From NCBI RefSeq assembly GCF_024435355.1, contig NZ_JAMJWG010000002.1, positions 124,001 through 188,000 of the forward strand: a stretch of 64,000 nucleotides of DNA. The letters run 5' to 3'. The translations under genes and the position numbers were made by a program. Origin of the DNA: Streptomyces odontomachi (lineage in GTDB: Bacteria; Actinomycetota; Actinomycetes; Streptomycetales; Streptomycetaceae). Every line of letters starts with the position of its first letter. The first letter of the stretch is position 1. Under the pieces are notes generated by a model. The model was given only the letters and a program-made list of their open reading frames with translations, was not told where the DNA came from and searched no databases. Shown piece by piece: positions 8,850 to 17,812 of the stretch.

Positions 8850-9884
8850 ATGCTCCCCGTCGAGGCGCTGGAACGGATCGCGTTCCTCCTGGAGCGGGCC
8901 CAGGCGCCCACCTACCGGGTGCGGGCCTTCAGGACGGCGGCCGGCGTGGTCGCGGCCATGTCCGAGGGGGAGCTCGCCGAGCGCGTCGCCGCCGGGTCGC
9001 TGGAGTCGGTCAGGGGCATCGGGCCGAAGACGGCACAGGTCGTGCGGGAGGCGCTGGCGGACCAGGTGCCCGGATATCTGGACCGTCTCGAACATGAGGC
9101 CGAAACGCCCCTGGTGGACGGCGGCGAGCGGCTGCGGCGGCTGATGCGTGGCGACTGTCACCTGCACTCCGACTGGTCGGACGGCGGCAGCCCCATCGAG
9201 GAGATGGGCCGGGCCGCGGCAGCGCTCGGCCATGCGTGGGTGGTGCTCACCGACCACTCTCCGCGGCTGACGGTGGCCCGTGGCCTGTCCGCGGAGCGGC
9301 TGCGCGAGCAGCTCGCGGTGGTGGCCGAGCTGAATGCGCGCTGGGCACCGTTTCGGATGCTCACCGGCATCGAGTGCGACATCCTGCCGGACGGCTCGCT
9401 CGACCAGGATCCAGAGCTGCTGGCGCGCCTTGACGTGGTGGTGGTCTCCGTCCACTCGCAGCTGCGCATGGCGGCGGATGCGATGACGCGCCGGATGGTC
9501 ACCGCCGTGCGCAATCCGCACGCGGACATCCTGGGACACTGCACCGGCCGGTTGGTCGGGGGCGGCCGGGAGCGGCCGGAGTCCACGTTCGACGCCGAGG
9601 AGGTCTTCGCGGCGTGCGCCGCCGCGGACACCGCCGTGGAGATCAACAGCCGTCCGGAGCGCCGCGATCCGCCACGTCGGCTGCTGCGCCGGGCGGTTGC
9701 GGCCGGCGCACTGGTCGCGGTGGACACCGACGCGCACGCCCCCGGACAGCTCGACTGGCAGATCATCGGCTGTGCCCGTGCCGAGGAGTGCGAGGTGCCG
9801 CAGGAGCAGATCGTGACCACCTGGACCGTGGATCGGGTCCTGGCGTGGACGGGCGGTGCCGCGGGCTCCGCGCCAGGCGCATGA
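8850..9884 (+). CDS. PHP-domain phosphoesterase with HhH (PolX C-terminal-like)
   Basis: The protein has 344 residues. Residues 1-75 contain a helix-hairpin-helix segment (ESVRGIGPKTAQVVREAL) like that of family X DNA polymerases. From about 100 the PHP metal sites appear in order: CHLHSDWSDGG, LTDHS, GIECDI, SVHS, GHCTGR and DTDAHA. Such stand-alone PHP proteins are metal-dependent phosphoesterases, possibly nucleases acting in repair. The polymerase nucleotidyl-transfer domain is absent. The ribosome site GGAGG (8840-8844) sits five bases before ATG 8850; GTG codons at 8844 and 8847 are in frame but overlap or touch the site. Confidence 0.88.
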   Translation: MLPVEALERIAFLLERAQAPTYRVRAFRTAAGVVAAMSEGELAERVAAGSLESVRGIGPKTAQVVREALADQVPGYLDRLEHEAETPLVDGGERLRRLMRGDCHLHSDWSDGGSPIEEMGRAAAALGHAWVVLTDHSPRLTVARGLSAERLREQLAVVAELNARWAPFRMLTGIECDILPDGSLDQDPELLARLDVVVVSVHSQLRMAADAMTRRMVTAVRNPHADILGHCTGRLVGGGRERPESTFDAEEVFAACAAADTAVEINSRPERRDPPRRLLRRAVAAGALVAVDTDAHAPGQLDWQIIGCARAEECEVPQEQIVTTWTVDRVLAWTGGAAGSAPGA

Positions 9885-10064
9885 CGCGGCCGCGCGGCGC
9901 CCCGTGGGTGCCCCCGCGCGGATGCCGCGGCGCACCAGGATGTTTGGGGAGCCGCTCGGCGTTGAACCCGAGGAGTGACCGGCAGGGGACCGACGGTCCG
10001 TCGGCCGGCCCCGTATCCAGCAGGGTTCTGACGAGCAGAGCAGTAGGACGAGGTGACGTGAACG

Positions 10065-10511
10065 ATGCCATTGGACGGTGAGTACGAGCCCAGCCCCAGC
10101 CAGCGGGCCCGCGAACAGGTCGAGTTGTTCGAGGGCTCGGGCGGCAGGGAGGGGACGACGATGCGGGGCATGCCCGTCGTCATCCTGACCATGTACGGCG
10201 CGAAGAGCGGCAAGATCCGCAAGACACCGCTGATGCGGGTGGAGTACGAGGGTGCCTATGCGGTGGTCGCCTCCATGGGAGGCGCCCCGCAGCATCCGAC
10301 GTGGTACCACAACCTCGTCGCCGATCCGCGGGTGGAACTCCAGGACGGCCCGGTGCGCCAGGACATGATCGCGCGTGAGGTCACCGGGGACGAGAAGGCA
10401 CTCTGGTGGAGCCGCTCGGTCGAGGCGTTCCCGGACTACGCCGACTACCAGACGAAGACGGACCGCGAGATCCCGGTCTTCGTGCTGGAGCGCGCGGAGA
10501 AGCCGCACTGA
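10065..10511 (+). CDS. Deazaflavin-dependent nitroreductase (Ddn) family protein
   Basis: This 148-residue split-barrel protein has the family core [20 protein letters not shown] and [20 protein letters not shown]. The family, named for mycobacterial Ddn, reduces quinones or nitro compounds with reduced F420 in the cytosol or at the membrane. With the F420-type oxidoreductase at 1-629 it fits an F420-producing host. ATG 10065 has GAGGTGA nine bases upstream. It is monocistronic and converges on the molybdenum enzyme operon, with two hairpins in the gap. Confidence 0.88.
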   Translation: MPLDGEYEPSPSQRAREQVELFEGSGGREGTTMRGMPVVILTMYGAKSGKIRKTPLMRVEYEGAYAVVASMGGAPQHPTWYHNLVADPRVELQDGPVRQDMIAREVTGDEKALWWSRSVEAFPDYADYQTKTDREIPVFVLERAEKPH

Positions 10512-10516
10512 TCGAC

Positions 10517-10580
10517 CGGTCCGGCGACCCGGCCGGACCGCGCACCGTCCGCACCCGCGCAAGGGGGCGGGCGGTGCGCG
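10517..10580. terminator. Two hairpins between convergent genes
   Basis: CGGTCCGG (10517-10524) pairs with CCGGACCG (10533-10540). CGCGCACCG (10539-10547) pairs with CGGTGCGCG (10572-10580), with further inner pairing. The stems share two bases, so they are alternatives. Either could stop transcription from either side. Confidence 0.65.
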
Positions 10581-10583
10581 GCG

Positions 10584-12752
10584 TCAGGCCGGCACTCCCG
10601 CGTGCCGGGCGAGACCGTTGAGGATCCGGTCCGGTGTCAGCGGCAGCTCGCGGAACCGTACGCCGGTGGCGTGGTGCACCGCGTTGCCGATCGCCGCGGC
10701 GGCGCCGACGATGCCGATCTCACCGATGCCTTTGCTTCCCATCGGGTTGAGGTGCTCGTCGTCCTCGTCGATCCAGTGGGCCTCGATGTCCGTGACGTCG
10801 GCGTGCACGGGCAGGTGGTAGGCGGCGAGGTCCTTCTCGGTGAAGTCGCCGAAGACCGGTTCCATGGTGGACCCCTCCATGAGGGCCATGCCCAGGCCCA
10901 TCGTCATGGCGCCGATGAACTGGGAGCGTGCGGTGCGCGGGTTGAGGATGTGCCCGGCGGCGAAGACGCCCAGCTGACGACGGACCCGCACCTCGCCGCT
11001 GTCGGTGTCGACGTGCACCTCGGCGAAGTGGGCGCCGAAGGCGTCGCGCGCCCAGTCGGCCTCGCGGCCCACGGTCTCGGCGGTGTCGGCCTCGGCGCCG
11101 ATCCCTTCGGCGGGCAGGGGTCCCGTGTGCTCTTTCAGTCGCGCGACCAGTGCCGTGCAGGCGGCATGCACCGCCGCCCCCCAGGAGGAGGTGCCGGACG
11201 AGCCGCCGGCCACCGATGCCGCTGGCAGGGCGCTGCTGCCGATCTCCATCCGCACCGCGGCGAGCGGCACGCCCAGCGCGTCGGCCGCCACCTGGCTGAG
11301 GACGGTGCGCGCCCCGGTGCCGATGTCGGCCGCGTTGGTCCGCACGGTGTACGTGCCGTCGGGGTGGGCGTGCGCGCCGGCTCGGGACGGCATCTGGTAG
11401 ACGGGATAGAGGGATGCTGCGACGCCGGTGCCGACCAGGTCCGCTCCCCTGCGGTCGTGTCCGGGCCGTGCGGGGCGGCCGGCCCAGCCGAACCGCTCGG
11501 CGCCCTCGCGTAGGCAGGCGACGAGGTTCCGGCTGCTGAACGGGCGGCCGGTGTCCGGCTCACGGTCGGGTTCGTTGCGTACCCGTAGCTCGACGGGGTC
11601 CATGTCCAGGGTGCCGGCGAGTTCGTCCATGGCCGTCTCCAGCGCGAACATCCCCGGTGCCTCGCCGGGGGCGCGCATCCAGGACGGGGTGGGGACGTCG
11701 AGCGGGACGGCGCGGTGTTCGGTGCGGCTGTGCCCGGAGGCGTACATGACGCGGGCGGGCACCGCGGCCTGCTCCACGAACTCCTTGACGCGCGAGGTGT
11801 AGGTGGTGATCTCGTGAATGACGGACGTCAGCCGGCCGCCGTCGTCGGCGCCGAGTCGTACCCGGTGCAGGGTCTCGGCACGGTGGCCCACCACTGCGGG
11901 CATCTGACGGCGCGGCAGGGCGAGGGTGACCGGCCGGCCGACGTGCCGGGCGGCCATGGCGGCCAGCACCACGTGCGGCCGCGGTGTGCCCTTGCTGCCG
12001 AAGCCGCCGCCGACGTGCTCGCTGACGGCGGTGACGTGGTCCTCGGGCAGCTCGAAGAGGGCGGCGAGGGCCGTGGCGACCGCGGTGGAGCCCTGGCTGG
12101 AGTCGTGCACGGTGAGCCGGTCGCCGTGCCACTCGGCGGTGGCGGCGTGCGGCTCCATCGGGTGGTTGTGCTCCGGCGGCACCCGGTAGGCGGCGTCCAG
12201 GCGCACCGGTGCCGCCGCGAACGCGGCGTCGGGTTCGCCGCGCTCCCGCAGCCCCGGGTGGCCGCCGTTGGCCGTCTCGGGCAGGTAGCCGTCGGGGTGG
12301 TCGACGGTCAGGGTGACGTCGTGCGGCTCGGTGTCGTAGTCGACGTGGACCGCGGCGGCGCCGGCGCGGGCGGCTTCCAGGGTCTCGGCCACCACCAGCG
12401 CCACGTACCAGCCGTAGTGCGGCACCCGTTCGTCCTGGAGCACCGACAGGGTGGGGTCGCCGGCGTCGCCGAGCCGGGGTGCCGTGGCGGGCGTGAGCAC
12501 GGCCAGCACCCCGGGCTGGTCGAGGGCGGCCCGGTCGTCCACCGCGAGGACGCGGCCCCGGCTCACGGCAGCGGGCACCGGCCAGGCGTAGGCCCGGGCC
12601 GGGGGGTGGTGCTCGGCGGCGTAGCGGGCCGCGCCGGTGACCTTGTCCCGGCCTTCGCGGCGTTCGAGCGGGCTGCCGAGGAGGGCCGTGGTCCCGCGCG
12701 TGCCGGTGCGGCCCGGGCGGGACCCGCTGGCTGCCGCCGTGGTGTGGGGCAT
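10584..12752 (-). CDS. Aldehyde/xanthine-type oxidoreductase, molybdenum subunit (PaoC-like)
   Basis: The protein has 722 residues. It starts PHTTAAASGSRPGRTGTRG, then LLGSPLERREGRDKVTGAARY opens the molybdopterin-binding fold. HVGGGFGSKG is the first cofactor-binding loop, and the near-C-terminal MGSKGIGEIGIVGAAAAIGN holds the catalytic GxGE glutamate. It would hydroxylate aldehydes or purine-like substrates at the Mo-cytosine-dinucleotide centre. It is the last gene of a three-gene operon, 71 bases after the FAD subunit. ATG 12752 has AAGGA upstream. The frame is open for another 388 codons 5', but that part lies out of frame over the FAD subunit. There is no Tat leader on any subunit, so the complex is probably cytosolic. 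Confidence 0.88.
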   Translation of the reverse strand: MPHTTAAASGSRPGRTGTRGTTALLGSPLERREGRDKVTGAARYAAEHHPPARAYAWPVPAAVSRGRVLAVDDRAALDQPGVLAVLTPATAPRLGDAGDPTLSVLQDERVPHYGWYVALVVAETLEAARAGAAAVHVDYDTEPHDVTLTVDHPDGYLPETANGGHPGLRERGEPDAAFAAAPVRLDAAYRVPPEHNHPMEPHAATAEWHGDRLTVHDSSQGSTAVATALAALFELPEDHVTAVSEHVGGGFGSKGTPRPHVVLAAMAARHVGRPVTLALPRRQMPAVVGHRAETLHRVRLGADDGGRLTSVIHEITTYTSRVKEFVEQAAVPARVMYASGHSRTEHRAVPLDVPTPSWMRAPGEAPGMFALETAMDELAGTLDMDPVELRVRNEPDREPDTGRPFSSRNLVACLREGAERFGWAGRPARPGHDRRGADLVGTGVAASLYPVYQMPSRAGAHAHPDGTYTVRTNAADIGTGARTVLSQVAADALGVPLAAVRMEIGSSALPAASVAGGSSGTSSWGAAVHAACTALVARLKEHTGPLPAEGIGAEADTAETVGREADWARDAFGAHFAEVHVDTDSGEVRVRRQLGVFAAGHILNPRTARSQFIGAMTMGLGMALMEGSTMEPVFGDFTEKDLAAYHLPVHADVTDIEAHWIDEDDEHLNPMGSKGIGEIGIVGAAAAIGNAVHHATGVRFRELPLTPDRILNGLARHAGVPA

Positions 12753-12823
12753 CGCCGGTTCCTTCCGTGGGGCGGTTCGCGGGGTGCGCTGCCGCGGCCG
12801 TGGGCCGGTGGCCGCCTGAGCGG

Positions 12824-13840
12824 TCAGCCGGCGCCGTGTCCGCCGGCTCCGGGTGGCCGGGCTCCGGTCAGCCGGGTCAGCAGGTCGCGTGCGAGGCCAC
12901 GGGCGAGGTCGACCTTGAAGGCGTTGTCGCCCAGCGGCTCGGCCCGGGCGAGTTCGGCGTCGACGGCCCGTGCGATGGCGTCGGCCGTGGGGGGCGCGCC
13001 GATCAGCCAGTTCTCGGCGTGCCGGGCCCGCCACGGCCGGTGCGCGACGCCGCCGAAGGCGAGTGCGGCATGGTGCACCCGGCCGCCTTGGACGTCGACG
13101 ACCGCTGCCGCCGACGCCAGCGCGAACGCGTACGAGGCACGGTCGCGTGCCTTGCGGTAGGCCGAGGGCAGCCCGGCGCTGTGCGCCGGCAGCGTCACCG
13201 CGGTGATCAGCTCGCCGGGCCGGATGATCGTGTCCTGCTCGGGCCGCTCCCCCGGCAGCCGGTAGAACTCCTCGACCGGCACGGTGCGCACACCGTCCCC
13301 GCCGTGCAACTCCACCGTGGCGTCGACGGCGACCAGCGCGACGGCCAGGTCGGACGGGTGGGTGGCGATGCAGCGCCGGGAGTGGCCGAAGATGGCGTGG
13401 TCGCGGTGCACGCCGTCGAGGGCGGCGCAGCCGCTGCCGGGTTGCCGTTTGTTGCAGGGTTTGGTGAGGTCCTGGAAGTACGGGCAGCGGGTGCGCTGGA
13501 GCAGGTTGCCGCCGGTGGTGGCGACATTGCGGAGCTGGCCGGAGGCCCCGGCGAGGAGCGCCTGGGAGACCACCGGCCAGCGGGCCCGGACCAGGGGGTG
13601 GGCGGCCAGGTCGCTGTTGCGCACGGTGGCCCCGATCCGCAGCGCGCCGTCGTCGCATTCGGCGACGCCGTCCAACGGCAGACGGCTGATGTCCACGAGC
13701 GTGTCGGGTGTGGAGACGCCGAGCTTCATCAGGTCGACGAGGTTGGTGCCGCCGCCGAGGTACTGCGCGCCGGAGTGCCCGGCGTAGGCGGCGGTGGCCT
13801 CCTCGACGGTGCTGGCCCGCACATAGGCGCAGGGCTTCAT
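12824..13840 (-). CDS. Aldehyde oxidoreductase FAD subunit with 4Fe-4S loop (PaoB-like)
   Basis: The protein has 338 residues. YLGGGTNLVDLMKL (about 29-42) is the FAD-binding loop, and QLRNVATTGGNLLQRTRC leads into CPYF...KPCNKRQPGSGC. That cysteine-rich insert is the feature that gives E. coli PaoB its extra 4Fe-4S cluster and is missing from classical xanthine dehydrogenases. The subunit passes electrons between the Mo site, the clusters and the acceptor. Its ATG (13838-13840) overlaps the stop of the 2Fe-2S gene in ATGA, indicating translational coupling. Confidence 0.9.
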   Translation of the reverse strand: MKPCAYVRASTVEEATAAYAGHSGAQYLGGGTNLVDLMKLGVSTPDTLVDISRLPLDGVAECDDGALRIGATVRNSDLAAHPLVRARWPVVSQALLAGASGQLRNVATTGGNLLQRTRCPYFQDLTKPCNKRQPGSGCAALDGVHRDHAIFGHSRRCIATHPSDLAVALVAVDATVELHGGDGVRTVPVEEFYRLPGERPEQDTIIRPGELITAVTLPAHSAGLPSAYRKARDRASYAFALASAAAVVDVQGGRVHHAALAFGGVAHRPWRARHAENWLIGAPPTADAIARAVDAELARAEPLGDNAFKVDLARGLARDLLTRLTGARPPGAGGHGAG

Positions 13841-14448
13841 GTGACCACGTCCTGTACGGCGGCGACGATGTTCGGGTACGCACCACAGCGGCAGATGTTG
13901 CCGCTGAGCCGGGCACGAACCTCCGCGGAGGTCAGGGGCACCGGCCGATCCGCCGGATGGTCGAGGGCGGTGACGTCGGAGGGCCGGCCCGCGGTGGCCT
14001 CCTCGAGGACGCCGGCCGCGGAGCAGATCTGTCCGGGCGTGCAGTAACCGCACTGGAAGGCGTCCCGGTCGAGGAAGGCGCGCTGCAAGGGGTGCAGCTG
14101 CTCGCCGTCGGCGAGTCCTTCGACGGTGGTGACGGCATAGCCGTCCTGTGCGACCGCGGGCAGCAGGCAGCTGTTGGCCCGGCGCCCCTCGACGAGGACC
14201 GTGCAGGCGCCGCACTGTCCGTGGTCGCAGCCCTTCTTGGCCCCGGTGAGCCCGAGCCGCTCGCGCAGCAGGTCCAGCAGGGCCGTGCGGTTGTCGACGA
14301 CGAGGGTGCACGGCTCCCCGTTGACCTGGAGCGTGATGCGGGTGTGCGTGACGTCCGCCCCGCCGTCCGGGCTGCCCGTATCGGGCCCGGAGGGCTGGTA
14401 CGGCGGGTACGGGGCGTGGGTGCCCGGGTGCAGGGTCACGGTCCTCAC
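13837..14448 (-). CDS. Aldehyde oxidoreductase 2Fe-2S subunit (PaoA-like)
   Basis: The protein has 203 residues and two 2Fe-2S clusters. The plant-type site is GCDHGQCGACTVLVEG plus a downstream RANSC. The helical-domain site is FQCGYCTPGQI and ICRCGAYPNI. It relays electrons from the molybdenum site to FAD. It is the first gene of the operon. Start ATG 14448 gives a 30-residue Pro-rich extension before the ferredoxin fold, so GTG about 14349 (VTHTRITLQV) is an alternative. There is no twin-arginine leader, unlike the periplasmic PaoA of E. coli. Confidence 0.9.
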   Translation of the reverse strand: MRTVTLHPGTHAPYPPYQPSGPDTGSPDGGADVTHTRITLQVNGEPCTLVVDNRTALLDLLRERLGLTGAKKGCDHGQCGACTVLVEGRRANSCLLPAVAQDGYAVTTVEGLADGEQLHPLQRAFLDRDAFQCGYCTPGQICSAAGVLEEATAGRPSDVTALDHPADRPVPLTSAEVRARLSGNICRCGAYPNIVAAVQDVVT

Positions 14449-14472
14449 CTCTTCGGGGGCGGCTCGCCGGAC

Positions 14473-15027
14473 TCAGGGGTTCTCGGGCGTGTCGGAGGTT
14501 CCGGGGGGCTTGGAGGTCTCCGAGACCTCCGTGGCCTCGGGGGTCTCGGGGATCTCCTCCTCGATACCGGGAACCACGTGGACGGCGGCTTCTTCGGCCG
14601 ACGCCGCGGCGCCGGCGATGCCGACGTCGTCGGCCACCAGGGCCTTCTCCTCGTCCTCGTGCGCTCCTTCGTCGGGGGCGACCAGTCGCCCGGCGCGGCC
14701 TTCGCCGACCTCGTCGTCGCGTGGTTCGCCCTCTCCGCCGGGGAGGTCGCCGATGCCGTTGCCGGACGCCCAGGCAGCGGTGTCCGGCTCCTCCTGCGCC
14801 AGGCGCCGGTCCAGGGACTCGCCCGTGCTCTGCTCCAGCGGCGTGGTGCCGTCCTTCTCGACGGCCAACGGCCGCTCGGGCGGGGACGCGCCCTCGTCGT
14901 AGGGGTCGGCACCCCGGTCGATCAGGGTGTCCTCGGATTCGCGGATGCCCTCGTACTCCGGTACTTCGCTGTCGTCGGGAGCGTCCGGCTGGTAGACCTC
15001 GTCTCCTCTGGGCTCCTCGGTGCGCAT
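14473..15027 (-). CDS. DUF5709 family acidic protein
   Basis: The protein has 184 residues and is strongly acidic. The family pattern is easy to see: DEVYQPD, SEDTLIDRGADPYDEG, SPPERPLAV, GESLDRRLAQEEPD, GIGDLPGGEGEP, AGRLVAPDEGAHEDEEK and ASAEEAAVHV. It is common in streptomycetes, probably disordered and cytosolic, and of unknown role. The C-terminal EIPETPEATEVSETSKPPGT stretch is low complexity. ATG 15027 has GGAGG eleven bases upstream; ATG 15045 has no site. It lies 24 bases upstream of the 2Fe-2S gene on the same strand, so it may be co-transcribed. Confidence 0.8.
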   Translation of the reverse strand: MRTEEPRGDEVYQPDAPDDSEVPEYEGIRESEDTLIDRGADPYDEGASPPERPLAVEKDGTTPLEQSTGESLDRRLAQEEPDTAAWASGNGIGDLPGGEGEPRDDEVGEGRAGRLVAPDEGAHEDEEKALVADDVGIAGAAASAEEAAVHVVPGIEEEIPETPEATEVSETSKPPGTSDTPENP

Positions 15028-15487
15028 GATCGCAGCGCCCTCCATCCGTCGTACGGCTGACTCGTGCCGCGTATCCAGACGAGGACGGGCCACACCTCCC
15101 AGGCCGGCCGCGGCAACGATCCGGTGGCGTGCCGGAACCTCGGCCGTCCGTTCCGAAGCAGGAAAAGCCCGCTGGGAGGGGGCGAAATCCAGCAGGCTTC
15201 GAACCCTCGTCCGAACAATTGATCAATATTCGCCCTGGGTTACGCAGCACGATTTTCGGACCATTTCCCCGCACCGCAGAAATATGATCCTTTTCGCAGA
15301 CCGCGACACGCTCGACACTCTTCGTTGCACCGGGCACGCAAGTAGCACCTTTCGGCCAACCGACGCGGGACATCCACCCGTCGCAGTCGGGTTGGCCGGA
15401 ACCTGCGGTGACAGCAGACCCCGAAAATCGATATTCGTCGTGTGATCACAACAAGTTCAACAGGCGTGACGCTCCGCTCACCTGGCA
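15028..15487. other. Divergent gene-free region with hairpin and AT-rich palindrome
   Basis: This region has no supported gene. A hairpin pairs AAGCCCGCTGG (15165-15175) with CCAGCAGGCTT (15189-15199), with one mismatch. A 10-bp palindrome ATTGATCAAT (15218-15227) sits in an unusually AT-rich patch. It probably holds the promoters of the divergent DUF5709 and TTA-containing genes. Confidence 0.45.
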
Positions 15488-15931
15488 GTGGCGCACGCGA
15501 TGGGGGCTGCAGTGCACGACGAGATCTTGTGCCAGGTCACCGCCTACGGGGTCTGCGGCGGCATGCGCGTGGGGGTGCCGCTCGGCACCTACCGGGCACC
15601 CACGCTCCCGCTGGCCCTGTGGTGGCTGCGGGACCGTGCCGCCTGGATTGCCGACCGGCTCGATCCCAATCCGGCTGCCCCCTTCATTCCGGCGACGGCT
15701 CTTGTTCAGGTGGCGGATACCGTACCGGACGTGTCGCACGCGTTTCGCACCTGGTGCTCCGATGCGGCAGGCCAGGAAAATGTCGCCGATCAACTCGCCG
15801 CCGGCCAACTGATGCGGTTCGCCACGCAGGACGACACGACGGAATACGAATTACTGGCGGAATCCGTGGATGCGCTGCGGATGCGTCGAGCCATGCCACT
15901 CCTGGCCGGCAGGGTGCCACTCCGGGACTGA
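15488..15931 (+). CDS. Hypothetical protein with a TTA codon
   Basis: The product is about 147 residues; I do not recognise a family. GC-rich third positions throughout and residues such as YGVCGGMRVGVPLGTYR and LPLALWWLRDRAAWIADRL support real coding. No signal peptide or membrane helix is visible. The start is uncertain: GTG 15488, ATG 15500 and GTG 15512 all lack a good ribosome site. A TTA codon at 15851-15853 (in YELLAES) makes bldA-dependent late expression likely. It stands alone. Confidence 0.55.
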   Translation: MAHAMGAAVHDEILCQVTAYGVCGGMRVGVPLGTYRAPTLPLALWWLRDRAAWIADRLDPNPAAPFIPATALVQVADTVPDVSHAFRTWCSDAAGQENVADQLAAGQLMRFATQDDTTEYELLAESVDALRMRRAMPLLAGRVPLRD

Positions 15932-16210
15932 CCCGCCGAGACGGCGCCGACGACCGCCACCCAGGGCGGACACCGCCGGGCAAGGCGAGGGCGGACCCGT
16001 CACACGAGGGCGGGACCTCCAGCGCATCCGGGCATCCGGGCATCCGGGGCCAGCCCGTACCGGAATGATCCGCCCCGGTATATCCGTTTCTCCCTCAGTT
16101 GACCTAACGTGTTATTGACCCGTGATGACGGACCATGGAAGGGACACGGCCGGGCGTGCCGGCAGGCACGGCGCGGTCGGGGCCGACCCGAAAACATTCA
16201 CTCCGGGGTG

Positions 16211-17125
16211 ATGGCGATGCGCAGCCGCTTCCAGCCCGACCGGCGCCTGACGGCTCGGATGCTGGTGACACTCTTCCTCCTGGGCCTGCTGTACGTGGCC
16301 TTCGTCGCGGCGCTGATCGTGCTGCTGAAGTCGGTGGTGCTGGTCGTCGTGGTGGCGGCACTGCTGCTGGGTGCGCAGTACTGGTTCTCCGACCGGATCG
16401 CGCTGTACGCCATGCACGGCCGGATCGTCTCCCGTGAGGAGGCACCCCGGCTGCACGGCATCGTGGACCGGCTGTGCGCCACCGCCGACATGCCCAAGCC
16501 GGAGGTCGCCGTCTCCCGGCTGGACCTCCCCAACGCCTTCGCGACCGGGCGCAACCCCAATCACGCCGTGATCTGCGTGACCGACGGGCTACAGCGACGC
16601 CTGGAGGCCGAGGAGCTGGAAGGTGTCCTGGCGCACGAGTTGTCGCACGTCGCGCATCGCGACGTCGCGGTGATCACCGTCGCCTCGTTCCTGGGGGTGA
16701 TCGCCGGGCTCGTCATCCGGTTCGCGTTCTACTCGCAGCTGTTCAGCCGGCGCGACCAGAACACGGTCCTCGTCCTGGCAGTGGTGACCGGTGTGTCGGT
16801 GGCGGTGTACGCGATCAGCTTCGTGCTGATCCGCGCCCTGTCCCGGTACCGGGAGCTGGCCGCGGACCGGGCCGGCGCGCTGCTCACCGGGCGACCGTCC
16901 GCGCTGGCTTCCGCGCTGACCAAGCTGACCGGCGACATCGCCCGGATCCCCACCCGCGACCTGCGTACCGCGAAGGCGTTCAACGCCTTCTACTTCACGC
17001 CCGCCGTCGGGACCATGGACACCTTCGGCCGGATGTTCTCCACCCACCCCAGCCTGGAGCAGCGCTTGGACCAGCTGTCCAAGATCTCCGCCCAGCTGGG
17101 TCCGGCACCCGACACGCGGAGCTGA
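16211..17125 (+). CDS. htpX: Membrane zinc metalloprotease HtpX
   Basis: The protein has 304 residues. Two N-terminal transmembrane helices (about 15-60) precede the M48 catalytic motif HELSH (142-146). Two more helices follow, then RYRELAADRAGALLTG with the third zinc ligand region. HtpX degrades damaged membrane proteins. Streptomyces versions end in FSTHPSLEQRLDQL, as here. ATG 16211 or 16217 are both possible, each with only a weak G-rich site. Two TTGACC hexamers (16099-16104 and 16115-16120) about 100 bases upstream may be promoter elements. It is five bases from pspAB and certainly co-transcribed with it. Confidence 0.92.
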   Translation: MAMRSRFQPDRRLTARMLVTLFLLGLLYVAFVAALIVLLKSVVLVVVVAALLLGAQYWFSDRIALYAMHGRIVSREEAPRLHGIVDRLCATADMPKPEVAVSRLDLPNAFATGRNPNHAVICVTDGLQRRLEAEELEGVLAHELSHVAHRDVAVITVASFLGVIAGLVIRFAFYSQLFSRRDQNTVLVLAVVTGVSVAVYAISFVLIRALSRYRELAADRAGALLTGRPSALASALTKLTGDIARIPTRDLRTAKAFNAFYFTPAVGTMDTFGRMFSTHPSLEQRLDQLSKISAQLGPAPDTRS

Positions 17126-17130
17126 GGCCG

Positions 17131-17709
17131 GTGGGACTGCTCGACACCCTGCTCGGCCGCAGCAAGCCGGCCCCGCCCGATCTGGACCAGCTCTTCGCGC
17201 TGCCGTCCGCGGCGGTGACGCTCCAGGCGGCGACCTCCTTCACTCCGACCGGACTCGGCTCGGTCTGCTTCTCCAGCGTGGAGGGAGCCGAGTTCGCGCA
17301 GGTCCACGACGGGGTGCGGGAGCTGCTGGACGCGGACACGGCACGCAGCGGGCCGCCGGTCACGTTCGAGCGTGACGACTACGGCTATTCGTGGCTCGTC
17401 TCCCGCCGCGCGCCCGACGACCTGCCGTCCCTCGTCAGCGATCTGCACGCGGTCAACTCGGCGCTCCAGGACAACGGGTTCGGTCCCCAGCTGCTCTGCT
17501 CCCTCGCCGGCTTCGAGGACCGGGAGGGCAGGCGGCTCGCCCTGGTGTACCTGTACAAGCGCGGCACCTTCTACCCGTTCGCGCCGCTGGCCGGGGAGCG
17601 CCGTGACAATTCCCTGGAGCTCCAGATCCGCGCCACCCTGACCGACGACCTGCGGATCGAGCAGGACCTCACGCGCTGGTTCCCGGTCTGGGGCGCGCCG
17701 GGGATCTGA
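17131..17709 (+). CDS. pspAB: PspA-associated protein PspAB
   Basis: The protein has 192 residues. It begins GLLDTLLGRSKPAPPDLDQL, as in Streptomyces PspAB proteins, and ends WFPVWGAPGI. PspAB is a soluble protein encoded with htpX and linked by name to the phage-shock membrane-stress response. Its biochemistry is unknown. GTG 17131 has GAGG just upstream and lies five bases after the htpX stop, implying coupled translation. The htpX-pspAB pairing is the standard arrangement in the genus. Confidence 0.9.
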   Translation: MGLLDTLLGRSKPAPPDLDQLFALPSAAVTLQAATSFTPTGLGSVCFSSVEGAEFAQVHDGVRELLDADTARSGPPVTFERDDYGYSWLVSRRAPDDLPSLVSDLHAVNSALQDNGFGPQLLCSLAGFEDREGRRLALVYLYKRGTFYPFAPLAGERRDNSLELQIRATLTDDLRIEQDLTRWFPVWGAPGI

Positions 17710-17812
17710 TGGCACCCGGGACGGCATCCGGTCCTGCACGGCCCTCGTCCGCCGCCACAGGGCGCACAAGGGCGAGTGGTGATCGCCGGTGGCCGGGGCG
17801 ACGATGGCGAGT

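Noticed and set aside
10584..13916. An 1110-codon open frame that could be read as a giant fusion oxidoreductase
   Set aside because: The first 388 codons run out of frame over the FAD subunit and are Arg/Pro-rich; a good ribosome site precedes ATG 12752.
12824..15373. An 849-codon open frame extending the FAD subunit
   Set aside because: The extension overlaps the 2Fe-2S and DUF5709 genes out of frame; MKPCAYVRAS at 13840 is the natural start.
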